DNA from: Lachnocurva sp045579705
Lineage (GTDB): Bacteria > Bacillota > Clostridia > Lachnospirales > Lachnospiraceae
DNA length: 64,000 nt
NCBI GenBank assembly: GCA_045579705.1
Contig: JAZNMP010000004.1
Coordinates: 101,006 to 165,005 of the forward strand
Reading direction: 5' to 3'
Shown here: piece by piece, positions 24,614 through 33,043 of the stretch
Numbering within the stretch: position 1 is the stretch's first letter
Layout: every line of letters starts with the position of its first letter
The notes under the pieces: generated by a model
What the model was told of the DNA's origin: nothing
Database searches by the model: none
What the model saw: only the letters and a program-made list of their open reading frames with translations
Program-made: the position numbers and the translations under genes

Positions 24614-26655
24614 TCTATAATCTCTCCTTTCTCAATCATGTCGTCTATAATAGCCTCAATCTTTTCAGTGGCTGATTCGATGGTTTCATCACTAAGCTGT
24701 GCACCTGCCACATTAATATGGCCACCACCACCGATTTTTTCCATAATAACCTGAACATCGATATCATCGATTGATCTCGCGCTGACATAAATCTTGTTAT
24801 TATAATCTGTAAGTACAAACGAAGCTCTGATACCAACAATATCCAAAAGTTCGTTCGCTGCCTGCGCACCGATTATAGTAGGACTCTCAACCTGTTCTGA
24901 AAGGAATGAAGAGATTGCTATCACATTTCTATATACTTCAGCCTTACGAACAACCTCCGCTCTGGCTTTGTATGCTTCCATACTTTCTCTCAGGAGCTTA
25001 CGAACTCTAGTCATATCAGCACCATTTCTTCTCAGATAAGCTGCTGCCTCGAAAGTACGAACTCCTGTCTTTGTAACAAAGTTATTTGTATCAATCAGAA
25101 TACCTGCGTACATTGCATCAGCTTCCTGTGGCTGAATCTCGATATTCTCATCAAAATACTGTAGAACTTCAGCAATCATCTCGCATGTAGATGAAGCATA
25201 AGGTTCGATGTAACTCAATACTGGATTTTCAATATTTCCTTCACTCTGTCTGTGATGATCAAATACCACGATTGTATCACAGATTTCAAGAAGTTTAGGA
25301 CACTCTGTATATGAAGTACGGTTTGTATCTACAACCATAACCAGCGTATCAGCATTAACACATTTAACAGCCTCTTCACTATTAACTATGAAATCATCAT
25401 CTATACCGTCCATTGCGAGCAGATTATCGACAACTGGACGAAGTGATGAAGTAATCGTATTTAAAACTATCTGTGCTTTCTTTCCGAGCATCTTTGCTGC
25501 AACACATACACCAACCGCAGCTCCCAAAGCATCGATATCACTTATCTGATGACCCATTACGAGGACATTTCCTCGGGCTTCCATCATTTCCCTAAGCGCC
25601 TGCGCCTTTACTCTGGCCTTAACTCGAGTATTTTTTTCAACCTGTTTACCATGTACTCCATAGTAAGAAACCTGGCCGGCACTCTTAACTACCGCCTGAG
25701 ATCCTCCTCGGCCCAATGCAATATTAATAGCGGCATTTGAATATTCCAGCGTCTGTCTATATGATTCTTCACTCAAACCTACACCGATACTCAGAGTAAC
25801 CTCATTCTCGTTACCAACTTTAATGCTCTTTACATCTTCGAGAATACTGAATCTGGAATCTATAAGTTTCTGCAAGTATCTATTCTGGAATACTACGAAA
25901 TACTTGTCTTTTTCAATTTTCTGTACAACGCCATCTACAGACTGGAAATACTGAGATACTTTTCTATCGATAACAGCGAGAAGCAATGCTCTCTTTACAA
26001 TATCAACTTTCTCAACAGTTTCCTCATAGTTGTCAATATAAACAACTGCCTGTACCATCTTGATATTGCGGTTTTCACGCTTTACATTTACCAGTTCTGT
26101 AATGTCGAACATCGTTAATGCAAAAAGCGTCTCTTCCTCGTTATCAAATGAAAAGAAATTACTATTATTTGCACCCTCAACATTTAGTCTCTGTAAAGCA
26201 GCATCATAGTATCTGTCTCCAAATTCAATCTGGAAATGATCTAATTCTTCGATACCTCTAATGATATCAACTGATATAGTTGGAAAAATTTTAGATATTA
26301 CATCATGGAAGTTTCCGACTTCACCGCATAAATCATTAAACTTGAGATTATGCCAAACTATTCGACCATTATGATCGAGCAACGCATAAGGGACCTCGAA
26401 GTTGTTCATTAATACATTCTGAGATTTAGCATATCCCGTTGCAAATTCCAGCAACTCGGCTGATAGGCTTTTTCTGAACATCCCGTAAAAAATAGTTAAT
26501 ACTACGAAGTATATAACTATCAATCCCGCGAAAGTAACACCTACTCTCCAATCGTATACAAACATTCCTATATCCATAAGAATAAATACGGCAACTAGAT
26601 AGATAGGTGCTCTTAAATAATGTTTTAATTGTCCTCTATATTCTATAACGTCCAT
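24610..26655 (-). CDS. gdpP: GdpP, cyclic-di-AMP phosphodiesterase (DHH family)
   Basis: A membrane-anchored enzyme that cleaves c-di-AMP to pApA and so tunes potassium and wall homeostasis. 681 residues. Two N-terminal membrane helices (about 15-60), a PAS-like domain (~75-160), a degenerate GGDEF domain (~175-310), then DHH/DHHA1. Catalytic motifs: ISDIDALGAAVG (~370), VVDTN (~440), VFDHHRQ (~464), and the DHHA1 GGGGHINVAGAQ near the C-terminus. It begins the gdpP-rplI-dnaB run. CGAGGAGAG lies before the ATG. Confidence 0.95.
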   Translation of the reverse strand: MDVIEYRGQLKHYLRAPIYLVAVFILMDIGMFVYDWRVGVTFAGLIVIYFVVLTIFYGMFRKSLSAELLEFATGYAKSQNVLMNNFEVPYALLDHNGRIVWHNLKFNDLCGEVGNFHDVISKIFPTISVDIIRGIEELDHFQIEFGDRYYDAALQRLNVEGANNSNFFSFDNEEETLFALTMFDITELVNVKRENRNIKMVQAVVYIDNYEETVEKVDIVKRALLLAVIDRKVSQYFQSVDGVVQKIEKDKYFVVFQNRYLQKLIDSRFSILEDVKSIKVGNENEVTLSIGVGLSEESYRQTLEYSNAAINIALGRGGSQAVVKSAGQVSYYGVHGKQVEKNTRVKARVKAQALREMMEARGNVLVMGHQISDIDALGAAVGVCVAAKMLGKKAQIVLNTITSSLRPVVDNLLAMDGIDDDFIVNSEEAVKCVNADTLVMVVDTNRTSYTECPKLLEICDTIVVFDHHRQSEGNIENPVLSYIEPYASSTCEMIAEVLQYFDENIEIQPQEADAMYAGILIDTNNFVTKTGVRTFEAAAYLRRNGADMTRVRKLLRESMEAYKARAEVVRKAEVYRNVIAISSFLSEQVESPTIIGAQAANELLDIVGIRASFVLTDYNNKIYVSARSIDDIDVQVIMEKIGGGGHINVAGAQLSDETIESATEKIEAIIDDMIEKGEIIE

Positions 26656-26685
26656 AACTCTCCTCGTCCCCCTATAATCCGTTTT

Positions 26686-26694
26686 ATTATATCA
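26686..26694 (-). promoter_or_regulatory. Extended -10 promoter for gdpP-rplI-dnaB
   Basis: Minus strand TGATATAAT (26694-26686): a TGn plus TATAAT extended -10 without a good -35, about 30 nt before the gdpP ATG. Confidence 0.55.
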
Positions 26695-26736
26695 CAGCCA
26701 CTGAAAAATACACAGTATTCTTATTTTTTACATTCT

Positions 26737-26762
26737 GACGAAAATTTGCATGTTTTTTCGTC
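26737..26762. promoter_or_regulatory. Inverted repeat between gdpP and the msmX-type gene
   Basis: GACGAAAA (26737-26744) and TTTTCGTC (26755-26762) are exact inverted repeats with a 10-nt spacer in the divergent intergenic region, upstream of the TTGAAT/TATAAC promoter-like boxes (26776/26801) of the plus-strand gene. It could be an operator; no regulator is assigned. Confidence 0.4.
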
Positions 26763-26841
26763 GGTTATGACATTGTTGAATTTATAAAGAAAGCCTAAAC
26801 TATAACTAGGTTAAAAAGCACTTTTAGAAGGGGTGAAGATT

Positions 26842-27960
26842 ATGGCAAATATTAAGCTAGAAAACATTTCAAAAGTATATGACAGCGGTGTAACTGCTGT
26901 TAAAGATTTCAATCTTGATATCAAAGATAAAGAATTCATCATCTTTGTAGGACCTTCAGGATGTGGTAAATCAACTACACTTCGTATGATTGCTGGTCTT
27001 GAGGATATCACATCAGGAACACTTAAGATTGATGACAAAGTCATGAATAACATCGAGCCAAAGGATAGAGATATCGCAATGGTATTCCAGAACTACGCTC
27101 TTTATCCACATATGACAGTATTCGATAACATGGCTTTCGGTCTTAAACTTCGTAACGTACCAAAGGCTGAAATCGAGAAGAAAGTTAACGAAGCTGCTGA
27201 AATCCTCGGACTTGTTCCTTACCTTGGAAGAAAGCCAAAGGCTCTTTCAGGTGGACAGAGACAGCGAGTAGCTATGGGACGTGCTATCGTTCGTAATCCT
27301 AAGGTATTCCTTATGGATGAACCTCTTTCAAACCTTGATGCAAAGCTTCGTGTACAGATGCGTATCGAAATTTCAAAACTTCATGATAAACTCGGCGCTA
27401 CTATGATCTATGTAACACATGATCAGACAGAGGCTATGACATTTGGTACTAGAATCGTTGTTATGAAAGACGGTGTTATCCAGCAGACAGATACACCTCA
27501 GAACCTATATCAGAAGCCTGCCAACCTATTCGTAGCTGGATTTATCGGTTCTCCTCAGATGAACTTCGTAGATGCTGTTATTTCTAAAGAAGGAAGCGAT
27601 GTAATCGCTACTGTTGGTAATGCAAAACTTTATGTACCAACTGAAAAAGCAAAGGCTCTCGAAGAGGGTGGATATGTTGGAAAGACTGTTGTTCTCGGTA
27701 TTCGTCCTGAGCACATCTTCGATCCATCACTCGCAAAGGTTGAAGGAATCGACACTAGAAACCAGATTTCATCAGAAATCCGTGTATATGAACTTCTCGG
27801 TGCTGAAGTATTCCTTTACTTCGATTATGCAGACACACAGATGACTGCACGAGTTGATCCAAAGACAACAGCAAAGACTGGAGACAACTTCGACTTCGTT
27901 CTCGATATGTCTATGGCTCATTTCTTCGATAAGGAAACAGAGAAGACTATTACAAACTAG
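26842..27960 (+). CDS. msmX: Sugar ABC transporter ATP-binding protein (MsmX/UgpC type)
   Basis: The ATPase of CUT1 carbohydrate importers. 372 residues from ATG 26842 (AGAAGGGG 6-7 nt upstream; the in-frame GTG at 26833 lies inside that site). Walker A GPSGCGKST (~38), Q-loop FQNYALYPHMT, signature LSGGQRQR (~135), Walker B VFLMDEPLSNLD, then the MalK-type regulatory domain (LGIRPEHIF ~275). In Firmicutes one MsmX commonly energises many importers that lack their own ATPase. Both importers in this window lack one, so this is their likely partner. It is followed at 85 nt by a PucR-like gene, across a strong terminator. Confidence 0.93.
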   Translation: MANIKLENISKVYDSGVTAVKDFNLDIKDKEFIIFVGPSGCGKSTTLRMIAGLEDITSGTLKIDDKVMNNIEPKDRDIAMVFQNYALYPHMTVFDNMAFGLKLRNVPKAEIEKKVNEAAEILGLVPYLGRKPKALSGGQRQRVAMGRAIVRNPKVFLMDEPLSNLDAKLRVQMRIEISKLHDKLGATMIYVTHDQTEAMTFGTRIVVMKDGVIQQTDTPQNLYQKPANLFVAGFIGSPQMNFVDAVISKEGSDVIATVGNAKLYVPTEKAKALEEGGYVGKTVVLGIRPEHIFDPSLAKVEGIDTRNQISSEIRVYELLGAEVFLYFDYADTQMTARVDPKTTAKTGDNFDFVLDMSMAHFFDKETEKTITN

Positions 27961-27988
27961 TTTTGATATTTAACTGAAAATAACTTAC

Positions 27989-28028
27989 AATAAATCCATT
28001 GGAAATACTTCCAATGGATTTATTTTTT
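27989..28028 (+). terminator. Terminator after the msmX-type gene
   Basis: A 16-bp perfect stem (27989-28004 with 28009-28024), ATAC loop, then T-rich (TTTTTT to 28028). Confidence 0.88.
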
Positions 28029-28045
28029 ATACAAGGGGAATATAT

Positions 28046-28930
28046 ATGAACACTAATTCCGTAGACACACTTTTAGAAACTCTATACGATTTATCCGGAA
28101 TACATTTTTCCATTGAAGAACAGAATTCTTTAGACGAAGCCAAACTCGAAAAGATTGAAAACCTTATAGCGCGCTTACGCACTAAATTATCTCCATCTCA
28201 ACTTTTAGAAAAATACATCAATGGCATGCTCTCATATGATGAAATTTTGATTGCAGCTCATGATATTCATTATGAAATACCCTCATATTTAGATTTGCTC
28301 GTTATCTCATTCAAGGAAGAGGTTTCACATGAAGCTATTTCTATATTAAATAGTTTATATGACTCATCTTCCTCCGTACTAATTAAGAAAGATAACCATA
28401 AATGCATCATTCTCCATTCGGTTGATGCAATTACTACCACAGAAGACTATATTTCCACATCTAGTTCTATCCGCGACACTTTAAATATGGAAGCTATGGT
28501 AAATGTGCGTATCGCTTTTGACCGTTCATGCAAACTTTCTGAACTGCCTGTAGTATATCAGCATACAGAAACCGCATTAAACATAGGCTCTATCTTTAAA
28601 CCTAACTCTGACATTTACAATTATCATGACTTGGGACTAGGAAAGCTGTTATACAATCTACCTCATGACGTATGCGAAAACTTCCTCAAAGATTCGCTGC
28701 CTGATGTAGACTTCTCAAAGATAGACAATGAAACACTCAGTATTATCACAACTTTTCTAGATAGCGGATTAAATCTGGCTGAAACAGCTCGAATTCTCTA
28801 TATGCACAGAAACACTCTCGTATATAGACTTGAAAAATTCAAGAACCAGACTCAGCTAGATCTAAAAAAATTCGATGATGCAGTTCTATTTAGAATCGGT
28901 ATGATGATCTATAAATACTTAAACCACTAA
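28046..28930 (+). CDS. PucR/CdaR-like regulator with C-terminal helix-turn-helix
   Basis: 294 residues. The C-terminal ~60 residues form the PucR-type HTH: LNLAETARILYMHRNTLVYRLE-like (quoted: ETARILYMHRNTLVYRLEKF), preceded by a GGDEF-like/CdaR central region (VNVRIAFDRSCKLSELPVVY). The N-terminal ~90 residues are helical and I do not recognise a ligand domain. Family members activate sugar-diacid, purine or other catabolic genes. The position after the msmX-type ATPase suggests control of sugar transport, but that is inference. AAGGGGAA precedes the ATG. The stop overlaps the arm of the shared terminator with xylB. Confidence 0.75.
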   Translation: MNTNSVDTLLETLYDLSGIHFSIEEQNSLDEAKLEKIENLIARLRTKLSPSQLLEKYINGMLSYDEILIAAHDIHYEIPSYLDLLVISFKEEVSHEAISILNSLYDSSSSVLIKKDNHKCIILHSVDAITTTEDYISTSSSIRDTLNMEAMVNVRIAFDRSCKLSELPVVYQHTETALNIGSIFKPNSDIYNYHDLGLGKLLYNLPHDVCENFLKDSLPDVDFSKIDNETLSIITTFLDSGLNLAETARILYMHRNTLVYRLEKFKNQTQLDLKKFDDAVLFRIGMMIYKYLNH

Positions 28931-28977
28931 AAAAAGATGCAGTTGAAAGTTTCGTGCTTTCAACTGCATCTTTTTTT
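28929..28977. terminator. Bidirectional terminator between the PucR-like gene and xylB
   Basis: A 21-bp perfect stem (28929-28949 with 28957-28977), 7-nt loop, A-run on one side and T-run on the other. It overlaps both stop codons. Confidence 0.93.
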
Positions 28978-30487
28978 AGTTATATAAGTCTCTTACAGCC
29001 GGATATAATTCCCTGTATTTCTGATACCGTTCTTCATACTTACCAGCCAATTCCTCATCTACACTCGTAATCTCACTAACTCTTACAACCTTTGATACAG
29101 CCTCATCCACACTTAAATATAAACCATCTGCGACTGCTGCTAAGATAGCTCCACCAAAGCCCGGGCCTTCTTCACATTCAACTCTTTGCAGTGGAATCCT
29201 AAGGACAGATGCCATCATTTTTTTCCACAGCTCACTCTTTGCTCCGCCGCCGCAAATTCTACTCATATTAATAGTCACTCCGGCAGCTTTTGCGAGTTCT
29301 ATACTATCTCGGATTCCAAAACAAACGCCTTCTAATATCGCCTGTGTTATATCAGCTCTCGTTGTATCCAGCGACAAGCCAAAGAATCCGCCTCGAACCC
29401 TGGGATCATTATGAGGACATCTCTCTCCTATTAAGTACGGGAGAAAAAATACACTGTTTTCACCCAATCTTGCCTCTTTAATCTTACTTTGCTCCGATTT
29501 ATAATCACTGCTGTTTAAGATGCTATCCATCCACCATTTATTACAACTAGCCGCAGATAACATACATCCCAGAAGAGCATACGACCCATCACTATGTGCA
29601 AATGAGTGTAAACCATGTCCAGGAACATCGACATAATCTTTATTTGCAACAAAGATTGTTCCACTAGTACCTAATGAAATATTACAGTTACAGCTGTCTT
29701 CTGCTTCTATCCCTTTTGTTCCAGAAATAACACCAGTTCCTACAGCTGCCGCTGCATTATCTCCAGCTCCCGCTGCCATTATAATACTCTGATTACTATC
29801 GAAACCTATTAAATTCTTAATCTCAGGCCTTAACCTACCCACAACCTCGTAACTTTCGTATATCTTTGGAAGCATATTCTCGTTAATTCCGCATAAATCC
29901 AGCATCTTCTGTGAATACTTTCTATGCTCCACATCCACAAGCAACATACCTGCAGCATCTGAAGCATCTGTAGTAAATTCTCCAGTCATACGATAAACCA
30001 GATAATCTTTAGGAAGCATTATCTTATTTATTCTGGCAAAAAGCTCCGGTTCATGATGCCTCATCCACAAAATCTTTGGTGCCATAAATCCCGCGAAAGC
30101 TATGTTTCCCGTCTCTTTTACCAGATTATCTACTCCAAATTTCTCGTTTAAATAACAAGTTTCTTCCTGACTACGCCCGTCATTCCAAAGTATCGCCGGC
30201 CTGATAACACGATCTAATGCATCTAGTGTAACCAGTCCATGCATCTGACCAGCAATTCCTATAGCCCGAACATCGTGCATTTCTTCCTTTGAAAGTAATT
30301 CCTTTAACCCCTTTATAGTCATTTCAAACCAGTCTTCTGGATTCTGCTCTGACCATCCGTCGTGAGGAAAACTAAGCTTATACTCCTCCGATACAGAACT
30401 CAAAACCTGTCCGATTTCATTCATTAACACCAGCTTTACTGCTGATGTACCTAAATCTATTCCTACATAAAGCATCGTTTTTGTCAC
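28976..30487 (-). CDS. xylB: Xylulokinase (FGGY family)
   Basis: Phosphorylates D-xylulose to xylulose 5-phosphate for the pentose phosphate or phosphoketolase route. 503 residues. N-terminal ATPase fold signature YVGIDLGTSAVKLVLMNE, substrate region GIAGQMHGLV (~80) and PAILWNDGRS, and the FGGY C-terminal motif GVCFGIRDSIELAKAAG with ICGGGAKSELWKKM. These are typical of XylB, although FGGY kinases differ subtly in substrate and fuculokinase cannot be fully excluded. It is the last gene of the GH31-GH3-GH29-esterase-isomerase-kinase run, 6 nt after the isomerase stop. Confidence 0.87.
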   Translation of the reverse strand: MTKTMLYVGIDLGTSAVKLVLMNEIGQVLSSVSEEYKLSFPHDGWSEQNPEDWFEMTIKGLKELLSKEEMHDVRAIGIAGQMHGLVTLDALDRVIRPAILWNDGRSQEETCYLNEKFGVDNLVKETGNIAFAGFMAPKILWMRHHEPELFARINKIMLPKDYLVYRMTGEFTTDASDAAGMLLVDVEHRKYSQKMLDLCGINENMLPKIYESYEVVGRLRPEIKNLIGFDSNQSIIMAAGAGDNAAAAVGTGVISGTKGIEAEDSCNCNISLGTSGTIFVANKDYVDVPGHGLHSFAHSDGSYALLGCMLSAASCNKWWMDSILNSSDYKSEQSKIKEARLGENSVFFLPYLIGERCPHNDPRVRGGFFGLSLDTTRADITQAILEGVCFGIRDSIELAKAAGVTINMSRICGGGAKSELWKKMMASVLRIPLQRVECEEGPGFGGAILAAVADGLYLSVDEAVSKVVRVSEITSVDEELAGKYEERYQKYRELYPAVRDLYN

Positions 30488-30493
30488 CTCACC

Positions 30494-31987
30494 TTATGAA
30501 TATGGATTCTCTGTTCTATAAAGCACGTTTGATGGATGGTTATATCCGATTTCATCAACTGAAACGCCTATATACTTGAAAACCTCATAAAGTGTTTTCC
30601 CGAAATGGCCAAAGGCAACCGCTCCATGATGAGGGAAATTTTTTTCAATAAGCACGTGACGATAGAACCTGCCCATTTCTGGAATTGCAAAGATTCCGAT
30701 AGAGCCGAAAGATCTAGTTCTAACAGGAAGCACCTCGCCCTGCGCGATATAAGCACGAAGCTTGCTATCGGCAGTGCTCTGTAAACGGAAGAAAGTAATC
30801 TCTCCAGGCACTATGTCGCCTTCGAGCGTTCCGTTCGTAACTTCTTCTGGTAGAGAACGGGCCATAATCTTCTGATTTCTCATTTCACAAAATGCAAGCT
30901 TCTTTGAAGAAGTATTTCCACAATGGAATCCCATAAACGTGTCTGTAAGTTTGTATGGGAACTTTCCTTCTATGTCTTCCTCGTACAAATCCTTTGGAAC
31001 CGAATTATTAATATCTAATAGAGTCACAATATCATCGCTGACAACAGTTCCTATGAACTCTGAAAGAGCTCCATAAATATCAACTTCACAAGAAACCGGG
31101 ATTCCCATACCTGTAAGACGGCTATTCACATAGCAAGGCACAAAGCCAAATTGTGTCTGAAATGCTGGCCAACACTTGCCTGCAATTGCTACGAATTTCT
31201 TACATCCCTTGTGCTCTTCAACCCAATCCAGCAGCGTAAGTTCATACTGCGCAAGCTTAGGTAGAACTTCTGGCTTATTATTTCCTGCTCCAAGTTCTCT
31301 TTCCATATCTGAAACCACATCCGGAATTCGCGGGTCACCATCGTGTTTATGATATGCTTCAAATAAATCAAGCTCAGAGTTTTCTTCGATTTCTACACCT
31401 AGATCATACAAGCATTTAATAGGCGCATTACATGCCAGGAAGTTATTTGGACGAGGTCCGAAAGAGATGATCTTTAATTCGCTTAGTGCAACTACTGTTC
31501 TAGCTATAGGGAAAAAGTCTGCAATCATATCTGCGCATGCTTCTGCGTCTCCAACTGGATACTCTGGAATATATGCTTTAATATTTCTAAGCGCTAAATT
31601 GTAACTTGCATTTAGCATTCCGCAGTAAGCATCCCCTCTTCCGTCCAAAAGGCTGTTTCCAGATTCCTCTGCAGCTGCGATTACCATCTTAGGGCCCTTA
31701 AACTCCTGTGCCAACATGGTCTCTGAAATCTCAGGGCCAAAATTTCCTAAGTAAATACAAAGTGCATTACATCCGTTTGCTTCAATATCAGCTAAAGCTT
31801 CCTTCATCTGAATCTCGCTCTCAATGATACAAACAGGGCATTCATACAAGTCTAATTCTGGATATTTCTCATTACATGCATCGATTAACGCTTTTCTGCG
31901 GTTTACGGAAAGCGACGCAGGAAAGCAATCTCTAGATACAGCTACAACCCCAATCTTTACCTTTGGTATGTTCTCTTCATTCATCAT
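30494..31987 (-). CDS. L-fucose/L-arabinose isomerase-family ketol isomerase
   Basis: About 497 residues of the FucI/AraA fold: N-terminal VKIGVVAVSRDCFPASLSVN, central LKIISFGPRPNNFLACNAP, and candidate metal-site acidic residues in the VSCEVDIYGALSEFIG region (Glu and Asp, ~300). It should interconvert an aldose and ketose. Directly before xylB, and with no xylose isomerase or fuculose-phosphate aldolase seen, the substrate may be xylose or an analogue rather than fucose. Start: GGGAGG is followed by ATGATG; I take ATG 31987 (5 nt), with 31984 (8 nt) equally possible. The upstream ATG at 32002 overlaps the ribosome site itself. Confidence 0.78.
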   Translation of the reverse strand: MMNEENIPKVKIGVVAVSRDCFPASLSVNRRKALIDACNEKYPELDLYECPVCIIESEIQMKEALADIEANGCNALCIYLGNFGPEISETMLAQEFKGPKMVIAAAEESGNSLLDGRGDAYCGMLNASYNLALRNIKAYIPEYPVGDAEACADMIADFFPIARTVVALSELKIISFGPRPNNFLACNAPIKCLYDLGVEIEENSELDLFEAYHKHDGDPRIPDVVSDMERELGAGNNKPEVLPKLAQYELTLLDWVEEHKGCKKFVAIAGKCWPAFQTQFGFVPCYVNSRLTGMGIPVSCEVDIYGALSEFIGTVVSDDIVTLLDINNSVPKDLYEEDIEGKFPYKLTDTFMGFHCGNTSSKKLAFCEMRNQKIMARSLPEEVTNGTLEGDIVPGEITFFRLQSTADSKLRAYIAQGEVLPVRTRSFGSIGIFAIPEMGRFYRHVLIEKNFPHHGAVAFGHFGKTLYEVFKYIGVSVDEIGYNHPSNVLYRTENPYS

Positions 31988-32013
31988 TAATTCCTCCCTC
32001 ATATATCTAATCT

Positions 32014-33024
32014 TTATAATGCCTTCTCCAAAAAATCCAACATCTTAAAACTCCATGTAGAAGCTGAGTTTCCATAGCCTAGTCCACAACCGTGTCCTCC
32101 TGTTGGATAGATGTGAGTCTCATGTAGAACACCATTTTTCTCTAGTGCTTCTTCCAAATAAGTTGTATTTATGCAAGGTACACAGTCGTCATCTCTACAA
32201 GCCCAGGCAAATGTAGGTGGATAATTCTCATCTACCTTCTCTTCAACACTGAGCTTCTTTCGAAGGCTCTCGTCATTTCCAGTAATATTCATCTCTGTTT
32301 CCGCATGTGTAGTCTCTTCTCTCATCGTTATTACCGGATAACCAGCAACCACAGCATTAGGTTTGCCCTCTGGGAGCAGTTCATCTGCCAGTCCCGCTGT
32401 AGATGCAACCAGATGACCACCCGCTGAAAATCCTATTACTACAACTTTGTTTACATCTACTCCATACTTATCACTATTCTTTCTGATATAAGAAATAGAC
32501 TCCAACAAATCCATCTGAGCATTTGGAAATGCAGAATTCTCCTTAACTCTATAATTCAACATGAAACAACGATACCCGTGATTCTCCATAATCATCTCAA
32601 TCGGAATACCCTCATTCTGAAAACTTACACAACTATAAGCGCCGCCCGGGCAGATGAAAGCTGCAGGTAGTTTTTTTTCAGGATCAGATACGTTTGGAAC
32701 TATTAGGAAATTACAATTAGGATCGTCTACTGAATCCGAATCCGTAGGTTCAAAATCGCTCCAATCTCTCAGACGAAGGCATTTGCGTCTTCCCTCCTGA
32801 ATTTCTATAACGAGATTTGCCGCATCTACAAGCTGATCAGATGTAATCCTCAGATCATCTCCCCAAAGAGTCCTCTGATGAAAAGCCGCAAGTCTAAGCG
32901 GTTCATCCGCATGTTCTTCCTGAAAGAAATCCAGGCAATCCTTCAAAAACAGAAACCTAATCCAGTTCTTCATATTACGCCATTCCATTATTTCATTGAA
33001 TGAATTCATCGTTGTAAAGTACAT
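32014..33024 (-). CDS. Alpha/beta-hydrolase, probable carbohydrate (acetyl) esterase
   Basis: About 336 residues with no signal peptide. Oxyanion-hole motif CPGGAYSCVS (~135), nucleophile elbow GFSAGGHLVAS (Ser ~196), and late acidic and His residues in CRDDDCVP and TGGHGCGLG complete a Ser-Asp-His set. This matches BD-FAE/acetyl-xylan-esterase-like hydrolases. In this operon it probably removes acetyl groups from imported oligosaccharides. Start ATG 33024 is chosen because AGGTGG lies just ahead; ATG 33036 is an alternative. An N-terminal ~90-residue region before the hydrolase fold is not recognised. Confidence 0.78.
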   Translation of the reverse strand: MYFTTMNSFNEIMEWRNMKNWIRFLFLKDCLDFFQEEHADEPLRLAAFHQRTLWGDDLRITSDQLVDAANLVIEIQEGRRKCLRLRDWSDFEPTDSDSVDDPNCNFLIVPNVSDPEKKLPAAFICPGGAYSCVSFQNEGIPIEMIMENHGYRCFMLNYRVKENSAFPNAQMDLLESISYIRKNSDKYGVDVNKVVVIGFSAGGHLVASTAGLADELLPEGKPNAVVAGYPVITMREETTHAETEMNITGNDESLRKKLSVEEKVDENYPPTFAWACRDDDCVPCINTTYLEEALEKNGVLHETHIYPTGGHGCGLGYGNSASTWSFKMLDFLEKAL

Positions 33025-33043
33025 ATGCCACCTCATTCTATCT

